From Burkholderiales bacterium (GTDB lineage Bacteria > Pseudomonadota > Gammaproteobacteria > Burkholderiales > SG8-41), in contig SYEN01000123.1 of assembly GCA_005800795.1 (NCBI GenBank), positions 1 through 24,228 of the forward strand: a stretch of DNA of 24,228 bases. Reading direction: 5' to 3'. Positions 16,431-24,228 of the stretch are shown one piece after another (within the stretch, counting starts at the first letter, position 1; each line of letters starts with the position of its first letter). The notes beneath the pieces are model-generated. The model was not told the origin of the DNA. It saw only the letters and a list, made by a program, of their open reading frames with translations, and searched no databases. The position numbers were made by a program, and so were the translations under genes.

Positions 16431-16883
16431 CTACTGTGCTTCAATCTTGACCAGAAAATTTGTCCCGCGTACGCCGATTTCGCCGGTTGGTGTTTTCAGC
16501 GACACGGCGTCAGGTTTGAGTTTGGCGATCACGCCGGACACCACGTTTAGCGTGCCTTTGCTCATGCTCGCGGCGAATTTCAGATCGCCTTTGGCGGGTG
16601 CGTAGAGGTATTCGTCCACCGTGACTTCGGTGTCCGGGCCGAACGACATCACCTGATTGTCCTTGAAGGTGATGCCCATGGCACCTTTGAGGCCGGTTTT
16701 CAGTACGCTATTCACGTGCACAGGTGTGCCCGGCACGGCCTTCACGGTTTTGCCCGCGCTGGTCACGCTGGCATCGCCGTTGACGGTTTTGACGAAGCCG
16801 ATGGCGGTCTGCGCCGACGCCGTGCCTCCAAGCGTTGCTGCTGCCAGGGCCGTTGCCAGTGCCATTTTGATCCATGATTTCAT
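16431..16883 (-). CDS. Secreted FecR-domain protein
   Basis: This 150-residue protein has a signal peptide ending at S-A24 and a FecR-type beta-rich domain: G-F-V-K-T-V-N-G-D-A-S-V, V-H-V-N-S-V-L-K-T-G, a G-I-T-F-K-D-N-Q strand, then the closing I-G-V-R-G-T-N-F. The open frame reaches upstream to 17036, but the ATG at 16881-16883 follows GGAG and creates the signal peptide, so the longer form is rejected. Stand-alone FecR domains are often encoded beside CHASE2 cyclases and are probably periplasmic sensing or scaffold partners, unlike the sigma-factor regulator FecR itself. It follows the OmpA-like lipoprotein gene by 165 bp. Confidence 0.87.
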   Translation of the reverse strand: MKSWIKMALATALAAATLGGTASAQTAIGFVKTVNGDASVTSAGKTVKAVPGTPVHVNSVLKTGLKGAMGITFKDNQVMSFGPDTEVTVDEYLYAPAKGDLKFAASMSKGTLNVVSGVIAKLKPDAVSLKTPTGEIGVRGTNFLVKIEAQ

Positions 16884-17048
16884 CTCGGACTCCTGTGCTT
16901 TGAATGAATAAAACGTCAACCGCGCCCAATTCAGTATAGCCGGGCGCTGGGAGCGTTCCCGGCCACATTTGTGACTAACTCGAAAAATCTGCACGGCGAA
17001 GCGGTAAAAATGCCGGGTGGCCGTGCCGCATATCATGAAAAGGCATCG

Positions 17049-17675
17049 TCATCGAATGGAAATTTCAACGCGGCGGTTTTTGGGTTCAGCAGTATTATCC
17101 GGCGTGGGCACCAGCAAATTGCGTTCACCATGCGAGGTGACGGTGATCTCGGCGACATCCAGTCCTGCGCCGGTCATCAGCTTTGCGATGGCTTGTGCGC
17201 GTTGCAGGCCGAGCTTTTCGTTGGAATCGTTGTCGCCTTCGGTGTCGGTGTGGCCGATCACCGATACATCGGCTGCCGGGCGGCGCTTCGCCGCCTCGAC
17301 AATCTGCGGAATCAATGCCTGAGATGCTGTGGTCAGCTTTGCGCCGCCAGTTTCAAAGTAGAGCAGGAAGGACACTGGAAGCACCGGGCGTGCTGCCAGT
17401 GCATCGCCGAAGTCCTGCCGGATGCGGCTTTCTTCCACGGCAAAGGCGCTGCCGCCGTCAAGACGCGCACCGTGCGCCTGACGGTCCACCAGCACCGTTC
17501 CCTTGGCACCTTTCACGGTAATCGCGCCGACACCACCGTCTACGTTATCGAGCAGGACGACGTAGGAGCGCAGCGGTGCTTCCGCGGGCGGCGGCGGTGG
17601 CGGCGTGGCACAGCCGGCCAGCCACGACAGTGCGGTACCCAGCCCCAACGCGGCGTAGGAATATTTTTGGGACAT
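17049..17675 (-). CDS. OmpA-family outer-membrane lipoprotein
   Basis: This 208-residue lipoprotein has the lipobox W-L-A-G-C22 and a proline run (P-P-P-P-P-P) after it. The C-terminal OmpA domain runs from about residue 95: F-L-L-Y-F-E-T-G-G-A-K-L, V-I-G-H-T-D-T-E-G near 140, L-G-L-Q-R-A-Q-A-I, and N-R-R-V-E-I near the end. These residues bind the diaminopimelate of peptidoglycan. The mid-region (about 35-90) is unassigned and Val/Gly-rich. It lies 32 bp downstream of the cyclase locus and upstream of the FecR-domain gene, suggesting that the three products work together at the envelope. Confidence 0.9.
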   Translation of the reverse strand: MSQKYSYAALGLGTALSWLAGCATPPPPPPAEAPLRSYVVLLDNVDGGVGAITVKGAKGTVLVDRQAHGARLDGGSAFAVEESRIRQDFGDALAARPVLPVSFLLYFETGGAKLTTASQALIPQIVEAAKRRPAADVSVIGHTDTEGDNDSNEKLGLQRAQAIAKLMTGAGLDVAEITVTSHGERNLLVPTPDNTAEPKNRRVEISIR

Positions 17676-17707
17676 TTAAAATAATCCTTTTAAAACAATT
17701 AGTTACG

Positions 17708-19905
17708 TTATTTCTCATCTAGCTTGATCTGGTCGTCAACTGCACCGGCGCGCAAGCGCGCAAGATGAAACGCCACCAGTGTATCGCCCGCCCGCTCGCG
17801 CGCCAATGATTCAAACGCGGCTTGCGCTTGTGGGGACCCATTTTGCAGCTGTTCGAATGCGGCATCGTAAGCAGTGTCGCGCGTGGCAGGCGGCTGAGTC
17901 GTCGCGGCCAGCGGTTCATGTACCAGCAGCGCCTGCGTTTTGCCCTTCACCACCAGACGGCCGATCGCGCGCGTAGCCGCATCGGCTACGCCGTCGAGTG
18001 TGGCTTGCGACACGCACACTGTGGTACCCAGATATTTGTTCGCGCCTTCCAGCCGCGCAGCGGTGTTGACCGGATCACCCAGCGCGCGGTAGTCAAACAT
18101 GGTCGACCCGCCGAAATTGCCGACGATGACATCGCCCGTGTGCACACCGATGCGTGTCTTGCCGAACGGCGTGCCTTTGGCGGAGAGGTCAGCACTCTAC
18201 TGGCTGGCAAACGCGTGCATTTCCAGTGCGCATTTATAGGCACGCTCGCGGTGATCGGGTTGCGCCACCGGGGCCGAGAACATGATCGCCACCGCGTCAC
18301 CGACGATGCGGTCGAGCGTGCCGCCGCTGGCAAAGGCAATCGAGACCATACGGTCGAGGTACGCGTTGAGCAATGCCACGGCTTCGCCAGGATCCATTTT
18401 TTCCATCAGGCCGGTGAAGTCTTCCAGATCGGTGAACACAAAGCTGCACTCCTGCCGCCGTCCACCCAGTTCAAGCTGGCCGGGGTTGTTGACCAGATGT
18501 TCCACGCGGTTGGGCGAGACGTAGCGTGAAAACGCGTCACGCACCCAGCGGTGTTCCCGCTCGCTGCTGACGTGCCGCGCCACGCTGCCCACCAGAAAGG
18601 TAATCAGCAGCGTGAGCCCCGGCATCACAGGGTCGAGCAACAGGCCCTCGCGCGTAAACGCCAGCCATGCGCCGAGGCCCATGCCACCGAGCACGACGGC
18701 GGTGACCACGGCCGACACCAGCGCGCGCGTTGAGAGTGCCACCACGCCAATGACAAAGCCGCCGAAGACAATCAGCAGCGCTTCGATAGTGCGAGAGTGT
18801 GATGCGCGCGACAGATATTTGCCCGCGCGCATCTGTTCCAGCACCTGCGCGTGTGCTTCAACGCCGGGCATGATCGCGCCCAGCGGGTTCGAGCGCAGAT
18901 CGCGCAACCCCAGCGCTGAAGTGCCGATCAGCACAATGTGCTCGTCGAGACTGGCTGTCGGATAGTTTCCGCCGAGCACCTGCCATGCCGGAATGTAGCG
19001 TTCGGCCACCGGGCGCGTGTAGTACACCCAGACTTCGCCTTGTGCGGTGACCATTACGGTGACGTTGGCGACGCGAACGCTTTGCAGCCCGAGGCCCGCT
19101 TGCGGTGAGGTGGCAACGTTAAAATTGCGCTGTTTGCGGCTGATGCGCAGCAGTTCGGCGGACAACGACGGCGCCACCGTGCCGCGCGGCTCGGCTTCAC
19201 ATGCCGCGATCCGCGCTTGCGGCGTTGGGCCAGCCAGACCGGGATCACACAGCCGCATCAGCAACGGTACGCGCCGTACCACGCTGTCGGTGTCGGCAAA
19301 AAAAGTAAAGGCGCCGACTCCCGCTGCTGCCTGTTCCAGCAGCGCAAGCGGCACATCTGCACCGGTAATCGCGTGAAGATGGGGCAGCGCGGGGGGCCGG
19401 AGTACACTTCGCGCGAGGGTTTCGCAGGTTGCCGCGTTTGCGTGCCGTCGCGCTTGCCGGCAAAACCCAGCACCACGCGGCCGCCCCGCAGTGCTTCGGC
19501 CATCACCTGATCGTGATCGGGCAGGCGCAGCAGCTGGTCGCGCATGTCAGCCGCAAGATTCCACTGCGCCGCCATGGCTTGGGGCGAGGTGCGATCGGGC
19601 TCGGCGAACATCATATCGAAGCCGATGGCGGCGGCGCCGGCCTCCTGCAGTTTGCGTATCAGATCGGCCATCTGCGTGCGTGGCCACGGCCACTGACCGA
19701 TGCGTTTCAGGCTTTCGTCATCGATATCGACGATACGCACGCGCATGTCTTCATAGGCGCGCGGCTGCCAGCGCTGATACTGATCAAACACGGCGTTTCG
19801 CACCACCTGCACCGGCAATGGATCGAGGCGGTAGAGCAGCACGCCGGCAATGACTGCTGCCAGCGTGGCAAGCTGGCCCAGCGTGATGAACTTCAGCCAG
19901 CGCAT
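17708..19905 (-). pseudogene. CHASE2-domain class III adenylate/guanylate cyclase, disrupted
   Basis: This reads as one gene of about 732 codons if two lesions are repaired. The order is an N-terminal membrane segment (first 25 residues), a periplasmic CHASE2 domain, three membrane segments, then a class III cyclase domain. The cyclase domain includes F-T-D-L-E-D-F-T and V-G-D-A-V (metal aspartates) and later F-D-Y-R-A-L-G-D-P-V-N-T-A-A-R. Lesion one: the frame changes at a run of six Gs (19391-19396), where one extra base rejoins the CHASE2 frames. Lesion two: TAG (complement of 18197-18199) falls in the same frame between A-F-A-S-Q and S-A-D-L-S, inside the catalytic domain. As read, no intact cyclase is made. 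Sequencing error could explain the run change; the TAG is harder to dismiss. Confidence 0.85.
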
Positions 19906-19955
19906 GAGGCGGCGAGTGGCGTGGCGTGGCTCGCGGCTGCCGCTCGTCTTAGTGC

Positions 19956-21310
19956 CTAAGCAGCAGGCAGCAGGGCGAGCAACGCGTCTCTGCGCGAAAT
20001 AGCCAGCTTCGCGCAGGCCTCAATCAGCGCCCGCACCATTGTTTTGTCCAGACCGGAGAGAGAGGCTTGCGGCGTTTGCTCAACAGCGAACATGCGCTTG
20101 GCTTCGGGCAGAGCGCGTGCCGCACCGTCGTTGCCCAGACTGCGGTACACCCAGGCCGTCAGGGGCGACGCGGTGAGGTCGCTGGAGGATTCCTTCGAGC
20201 GGCCCTTGTCGAGCACGGACAGCAGTTGCGCATCGAGCAGCGAATCGTCAATCGCGGGCGACGGCAGAAAATCTTCGACGCGATCAGGGCGCCCGTAATT
20301 GCTACGGATGTCCCCGAGCATCATTGACACCGGACAATCGCCACCCGTGGCCTGCGCCAGCGCCTCGACCACGGAAATGCTGACGATTTTCATGCGCAGA
20401 TACCTGGTGGCGAATTCAAGATTGCGCGCCGCGGCGGCATCCAGCGCGGCGTGCGCCCCGGCATCGGGTGTGTTGTTGTAGTCGCGGAATACGCTGCCGG
20501 GGTTGAGCGAGCCGAGAAAGCCTTCCATGCGCGACAGGGAGACGCGGTAATCACGCACAGAGTAAATGCCTACCGCCGCCAGCGGCGCATTGGATTCCTC
20601 GATCAACAGCCAGGTGGTCGACAAAAAAACTGCCGGGTCAGTCTCAGAGAAACTCGATACGTCTTTGTTGGCGAGCAGCGTGGCATCTTTCACCACGCAG
20701 TCAACTTCGATTTCGTCGGCCGGCTGGCCCATGGTTGTCCGCACTTCGCGCACGCGCTCGGCCAGTACCTCGGACGGGCTGCGGCCAGCGGCGTTGTTCA
20801 CGCGAAACGGAATGGTCGCTTCGATGCAGGCGACAATGGCGATCAGATCCTTCAACGGCAAGTAAGGTTCCAGCGTACGCACCGCCACCACCGCGCTCAG
20901 GAATTCGTTCATGCCACCATAGAGCGCCAGCGGCTGACCGGCCTTGACGCCGAAAAGGCCGTGCAGATCGTATAGCCGTCATCGCGCGTCTCCATGGCGC
21001 GGATTTCCACGCGGTCGCGTTCGGCACGCACCACGCGCCGCAGCAATGTGTCGGCGCTTTTTGGAAAACCGCCGTCGAGCTGGTAATACACGATGTCGTG
21101 AAACAGGGTCGCCAGCACCTGCCGCGCGTTCATGCCCTCGCACATCTCAAAAATATGTGCGGATGTGTGGTAGGCGCGGCGTCCGTGATCCATGGAATGC
21201 TGCACCAGCATGGCCATGCGTTCGACATCGGCAACGGGCACGTTGACGGACAGTGCCGCGAAAGCATCGGAAAACAGACTAATGAAGCGATTTACGGTGG
21301 CGATGACCAT
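19956..21310 (-). pseudogene. HD-type metal-dependent phosphohydrolase-like protein, frameshifted
   Basis: An N-terminal frame (20909-21310, 133 codons) carries His48, His52 and H71-D72 in Y-H-T-S-A-H and L-F-H-D, like COG4339-type HD phosphohydrolases. A second frame (19956-20912) holds a 318-residue C-terminal part that I do not recognise. They overlap by ATGA, which could mean two coupled genes. However, adding one base to the AAAA run at 20953-20956 fuses them smoothly (T-A-F-F-G-V-K-A-G-Q-P-L-A-L-Y-G-G-M-N-E-F), giving about 451 residues, so a single frameshifted gene is preferred. It lies 50 bp upstream of the cyclase on the same strand. A role in cyclic-nucleotide turnover is only inferred. 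Confidence 0.65.
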
Positions 21311-21547
21311 CTCGGGCGATCCTGAGTTTATAGCGCTGCCTTTTTACACCAAATCGACCGTATTCGTCACCACCCGCAAGGCGCTTTTTCGCGCGCTGGG
21401 GCTAATTGCGGGTACGTCGGGGGCATGCAGACTTGGAAATGGCCATCGGATGAGCGCCGAGAGTGTGATAGATTGGCGGCGCTGCAGGTTCGTCAGCAAC
21501 TGTTATTGAAATGCTTCAATGTCCCGTCAATTGACGCAGGCCGGCCT

Positions 21548-22507
21548 GTGCGCTCCGCGCGTTACCCGATAACCCGCCGCCGTGCGCTGCACGCGCTGGC
21601 CGCATCCGCTATAGCCACCACCATGCCTGCTCCGAATGCGCAACAACCCCTGGCCCGGCCCGCAGCGCTGATTCAGCGGCGCATTCCCAAGTCAAAAAGT
21701 GGAGACTCGCTGCCGGTCGTTGGCATCGGCACCTATCAGACCTTTGACGTCGGCACGAATGCGACCCATGCCGCAGAACGGACGGAACTGAAACAGGTGC
21801 TGCTGGATTTTGCCGCTGCTGGCGGCACGGTGCTGGATTCTTCGCCCATGTACGGCGAGGCCGAGCGCGTGGTGGGCGACTTGACGCATGAACTGGGCAA
21901 TCGCGAGAAGTACTTCTTCGCCACCAAGGTCTGGATCAGCGGCCAGCAGGCGGGCGTGCGGCAGATGGAGCAATCGTTGAAGCTCATGCGTAGCGCGCGC
22001 CTGGATTTGATGCAAATTCACAACCTGCTCGATCTCGACGTCCACACGCGCACGCTGCGCGACTGGAAAGCCAGCGGCAAGATTCGCTACATGGGCATCA
22101 CGCACTACCATGCCGGCGCGCATGCTGAATTAGAAAAGTTAATAAAAACAAATACTTACGATACAGTGCAGTTTAACTACTCGATGGTGGAACGTGAGGC
22201 TGAAGCGCGTTTGCTGCCGGCGTGTGCGGATGCGGGCGTTGCCGTCATCATCAACCGGCCGTTCGCGCAGGCGAATCTGTTTGGGCGTGTGAAGGGCAAA
22301 CCCCTGCCGACGTGGTGCGCCGATTTCGATTGCGATTCGTGGGCGCAGTTTTTCCTGAAATATCTGCTGGGCCATCCGGCGGTGACTTGCGTGATTCCCG
22401 GCACACGGCGTGTCGCGCACCTGGCAGACAATCTGCGCGCGGGCACGGGGCGCTTACCCGATGCGGCGCAACGCAAGCGCATGCTGGAAGTTTTTCAGTC
22501 GCTGTAG
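21548..22507 (+). CDS. Tat-exported aldo/keto reductase
   Basis: This protein of about 320 residues uses a GTG at 21548, which places a twin-arginine signal (I-T-R-R-R-A-L, then A-L-A-A-S-A) at the N-terminus. The open frame runs upstream to an ATG at 21425, but that would add 41 residues before the Tat signal, so GTG is preferred. The aldo/keto reductase tetrad is present: Asp97 and Tyr102 (D-S-S-P-M-Y), Lys127 (A-T-K) and His158 (I-H-N). The core V-G-I-G-T-Y and late C-V-I-P-G-T-R-R fit NAD(P)H binding. Exported members of this family are known, but the cofactor source is unclear. A 19-base AT-rich motif (22141-22159) within it matches 16395-16413. Confidence 0.83.
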   Translation: MRSARYPITRRRALHALAASAIATTMPAPNAQQPLARPAALIQRRIPKSKSGDSLPVVGIGTYQTFDVGTNATHAAERTELKQVLLDFAAAGGTVLDSSPMYGEAERVVGDLTHELGNREKYFFATKVWISGQQAGVRQMEQSLKLMRSARLDLMQIHNLLDLDVHTRTLRDWKASGKIRYMGITHYHAGAHAELEKLIKTNTYDTVQFNYSMVEREAEARLLPACADAGVAVIINRPFAQANLFGRVKGKPLPTWCADFDCDSWAQFFLKYLLGHPAVTCVIPGTRRVAHLADNLRAGTGRLPDAAQRKRMLEVFQSL

Positions 22508-22606
22508 TGATTGCACGAAGCATGCGCCCGGCGTATGGTTGCGGGCGTTTTAACAATCTCTTTTTCGGTTCTTTCCCGCAATTTTCCCGCAAACAAGGAG
22601 CCTGTC

Positions 22607-23080
22607 ATGTTCAAGCTGAAATCCGTGACTCAAATTTCCGCCGCGTTGGCGCTGTGCGCAACGGCGGGCTTGTCCCAAGCGCAATCCTACGGCGCCGACA
22701 TCGGTGTCGAGGCGGCGCGCAAAGTGGCCGCCGCCACCGTCGCTGAGTGTGCAAAAAACAGTTGGCGCATCGCGGTGGCCGTAGTCGATACCCACGGCGA
22801 TCTGGTGTTCTTCGAGAAAATGGACGACACGCAAATCGTCAGTGTGGCTATCGCGCAGGCCAAGGCTAAGGCTGCCGCGACGTACCGCCGGCCGACGCGC
22901 GTGTTCGCCGACGCCATCGGCAAGGGCGCCACGCCGTTGCTGACGTTGCCCGGTGCGATTGCCTCGCCCGGCGGCATACCGCTGGTGGTAGGCGGCAAGA
23001 TTATCGGCGCGGTGGGCGTCAGTGGCGTCACCGGTGATCAGGACGAGCAATGCGGTAAGGCCGGGGCGAGCGCACTTTAA
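22607..23080 (+). CDS. Secreted GlcG/HbpS-like (DUF336) protein
   Basis: This 157-residue protein has a signal peptide (cleavage near S-Q-A25) and a compact alpha/beta domain. Landmarks are W-R-I-A-V-A-V-V-D-T-H-G-D-L near 60-75, A-x-A-K-A-K-A-A-A-T-Y-R-R-P-T near 85-100, and the glycine-rich G-G-I-P-L-V-V-G-G-K-I-I-G-A-V-G-V-S-G near 125-145. This is the GlcG/HbpS fold, whose best known members bind haem or sense redox state; many are unassigned. The longer frame from 22511 is rejected because the ATG at 22607 follows AAGGAG and makes the signal peptide. It ends 29 bp before a strong intrinsic terminator. Confidence 0.88.
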   Translation: MFKLKSVTQISAALALCATAGLSQAQSYGADIGVEAARKVAAATVAECAKNSWRIAVAVVDTHGDLVFFEKMDDTQIVSVAIAQAKAKAAATYRRPTRVFADAIGKGATPLLTLPGAIASPGGIPLVVGGKIIGAVGVSGVTGDQDEQCGKAGASAL

Positions 23081-23109
23081 GAATCCAAACCGGCAATTAT
23101 CACTTCGCA

Positions 23110-23150
23110 AACAAGGCCCGCAGGATGTATCCTGTGGGCCTTGTTTTTCT
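23110..23150 (+). terminator. Rho-independent terminator after the GlcG-like gene
   Basis: The arms ACAAGGCCC-G-CAGG and CCTG-T-GGGCCTTGT pair over about 14 positions around a six-base loop, with one G-T pair, and are followed by a T-run. Its position just after the stop at 23080 fits it as the operon end. The arms are symmetrical, so A-runs on the left could let it work in both directions. Confidence 0.88.
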
Positions 23151-23162
23151 CCGGTTGGTTGA

Positions 23163-23990
23163 ATGGCGAATTGGAATTCTGTTACGCGGTTGGCGGTGTT
23201 GCTGCTGGCATTGCTGCTGCTGCCGGGCTGCAGCGCGGTGCGCGTGGTCTATAACCAGGCTGACAATCTGCTGGCGTGGATGGCGCAGGACTATTTTGAT
23301 TTCGAGCCATTGCAAAAGCAGGAATTCAATACCCGGCTCGACGCGCTGCTCGCCTGGCATCGCGCGGATCAACTGCCCGACTACGCGCGCTTTCTGGGCG
23401 AGATCAAACAACGCACCGAACGCGCTGCCACTCGCGAGGATGCGTTGTGGTTGATCGAAGGGGTGAAGGCGCGTTACCGTGTGCTGGCGGGCAGGGGATC
23501 TTCGGACGCGGTGGAAATTCTGGCGGGGCTGACACCGGACAACATCAAGGCGGCGCAAAAACAGTTTGAGAAGGTCAACAAGAAATTCTCCGATGAACAC
23601 AAACTGGGTGGCACGCAGGACGACCGTCGCCGCGCGCGGCTGGAGCGCACGCTAAAGCGCATCCGCGAATGGACGGGGCCGCTGACGCCAGCGCAGGAGG
23701 CGCGCATCACGGCGCTGAACGATACGATTCCCTATACCGATCAGCTGCGCCAGCAGGATCGTCAGCGGCGGCAGAAAGAGTTTCTCGCCCTGCTCGAGCA
23801 GCGGGGCAACAAGGCTGAATTCGCGCGTGTGCTGCGCCCGTGGCTCTCCGATTGGGAAGCCGGCCGGCCCGCCGCGCTACAGGCGGCGCTGGAAGAAGGC
23901 TACGAAAAACGCATTGCGCTGTATCTCGACGTCGAGCGCTCGCTGACGCCGCAACAGCGCGCGCACATGCAGCGAAAGTTGGCCGGCTAG
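23163..23990 (+). CDS. DUF6279-family lipoprotein
   Basis: This 275-residue protein has a lipobox L-L-P-G-C23 after a leucine-rich signal, followed by a mostly helical, charged body. The early segment V-V-Y-N-Q-A-D-N-L-L-A-W-M-A-Q-D-Y-F-D-F and the later R-R-A-R-L-E-R-T-L-K-R-I-R-E-W-T-G are characteristic of the DUF6279 lipoproteins found in proteobacteria. The function is unknown; the helices suggest a periplasmic scaffold. The start ATG lies within the tail of the upstream terminator region and has only a weak ribosome site. No downstream partner is visible before the inverted repeat. Confidence 0.8.
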   Translation: MANWNSVTRLAVLLLALLLLPGCSAVRVVYNQADNLLAWMAQDYFDFEPLQKQEFNTRLDALLAWHRADQLPDYARFLGEIKQRTERAATREDALWLIEGVKARYRVLAGRGSSDAVEILAGLTPDNIKAAQKQFEKVNKKFSDEHKLGGTQDDRRRARLERTLKRIREWTGPLTPAQEARITALNDTIPYTDQLRQQDRQRRQKEFLALLEQRGNKAEFARVLRPWLSDWEAGRPAALQAALEEGYEKRIALYLDVERSLTPQQRAHMQRKLAG

Positions 23991-24058
23991 ATCGAAGACA
24001 TCGGTGCGCTGACCGCGAAGCGCGTCGCGGCAAATTAAAAACCTATATAAAACAAATA

Positions 24059-24181
24059 GTAATTAGGGCGTTTCGTAACCAAAGTATCCTAGAGGATACC
24101 TATGGTTACCAGAGTGAAAACAAGCGGCGGACACACGGTTTTTAGCTGTGCGGCCAACTATTTGAGGGGTCGCAAGTGCTT
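24059..24181. repeat. Right arm of 123-bp inverted repeat
   Basis: This is the reverse-complement partner of 1-123 (112/123 identical, no gaps). Upstream of 24059 the sequence is an AT-rich tail after the DUF6279 gene that shows no match. The arm contains the leader, hairpin and first codons of an outward-reading gene. The outer boundary cannot be fixed because the left copy is cut at base 1. Confidence 0.9.
24075..24109 (+). promoter_or_regulatory. Palindrome over the start codon of the right outward gene
   Basis: The arms are GTAACCA (24075-24081) with TGGTTAC (24103-24109) and GTATCC (24084-24089) with GGATAC (24094-24099), around a four-base loop. AGAGG in the loop and second arm is the likely ribosome site and the ATG (24102-24104) overlaps the outer arm. 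In RNA the start would be hidden, which could block translation of read-through transcripts. Confidence 0.55.
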
Positions 24182-24228
24182 TTTTTGCGGTTCTTTCAAG
24201 GTTAACAAGACCGCGCGCGGTTACGTGA
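24102..24228 (+). CDS. Partial zinc-ribbon-like protein (probable transposase N-terminus), right copy
   Basis: 42 codons are visible before the window ends. Cys16, Cys26 and Cys29 appear, with C26-F-F-C29-G-S-F-K-V-N-K-T-A-R-G-Y, a CxxC pattern like the zinc ribbon at the front of IS1 InsA and IS1595-type transposases (CPxC...K-x-G...Y). The rest of the gene, including any catalytic domain, is outside the window, so the transposase call is inference. AGAGG lies six bases before the ATG, within the conserved hairpin. The gene points outward, away from the 24-kb block, as a mirror image of the gene starting at base 80. Confidence 0.5.
   Translation, partial: MVTRVKTSGGHTVFSCAANYLRGRKCFFCGSFKVNKTARGYV

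Noticed and set aside
20909..20912. ATGA overlap as proof of two coupled genes in the HD locus
   Set aside because: A one-base insertion at the A4 run fuses the frames smoothly through a continuous segment, so a frameshift is the simpler reading, though coupling is not excluded.
1..24228. CRISPR array, tRNA or rRNA
   Set aside because: No regularly spaced repeats, cloverleaf or ribosomal sequence was seen.

Overview
The window looks like chromosomal DNA of a betaproteobacterium, most likely order Burkholderiales. It is GC-rich and carries orphan Bug/TctC-type solute receptors, a Tat-exported isoquinoline-oxidoreductase-like molybdenum enzyme, and a FecR/OmpA/CHASE2-cyclase cluster, a combination common in that group. 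This placement is inferred from gene content; no rRNA, tRNA or CRISPR was seen.

Layout. Bases 1-123 and 24059-24181 form a 123-bp inverted repeat (112/123 identical, no gaps). Each copy holds the 5' end of the same outward-reading gene: a small protein with a zinc-ribbon-like CxxC, probably a transposase, whose start codon sits inside a conserved hairpin. Between them, 264-6679 (+) carries an MFS exporter, two tandem Bug receptors, an acyl-CoA dehydrogenase, a split MaoC hydratase pair and an EEP-family phosphoesterase: uptake plus CoA-thioester catabolism. 6695-7806 (-) holds a lipocalin-like protein and a SAM methyltransferase. 7929-9398 (+) is a Tat/lipoprotein-type M64 metallopeptidase. 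9399-9954 is a more AT-rich gap without a convincing gene. 9955-13042 (-) is a three-gene oxidoreductase operon (2Fe-2S subunit, molybdopterin subunit, cytochrome c). Divergent from it, 13164-15195 (+) encodes an enolase-superfamily dehydratase/racemase and a secreted alpha/beta hydrolase.

15218-21310 (-) reads from right to left: an HD-type phosphohydrolase, a CHASE2 adenylate/guanylate cyclase, an OmpA-like lipoprotein, a FecR-domain protein and an alpha/beta hydrolase. The first two genes are broken. The HD gene has one -1 frameshift. The cyclase has one -1 frameshift and one in-frame TAG inside its catalytic domain. All other complete genes appear intact, so this signalling locus seems to be decaying, or else it concentrates sequencing errors. 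21548-23990 (+) carries a Tat-exported aldo/keto reductase, a secreted GlcG/HbpS-like protein, a strong intrinsic terminator and a DUF6279-type lipoprotein.

The most unusual structures are the outward-facing paralogous gene starts with start-codon hairpins bounding the 24-kb block, and the cyclic-nucleotide/envelope locus with three lesions. Function calls come from motif and family recognition by eye; no database search was run.
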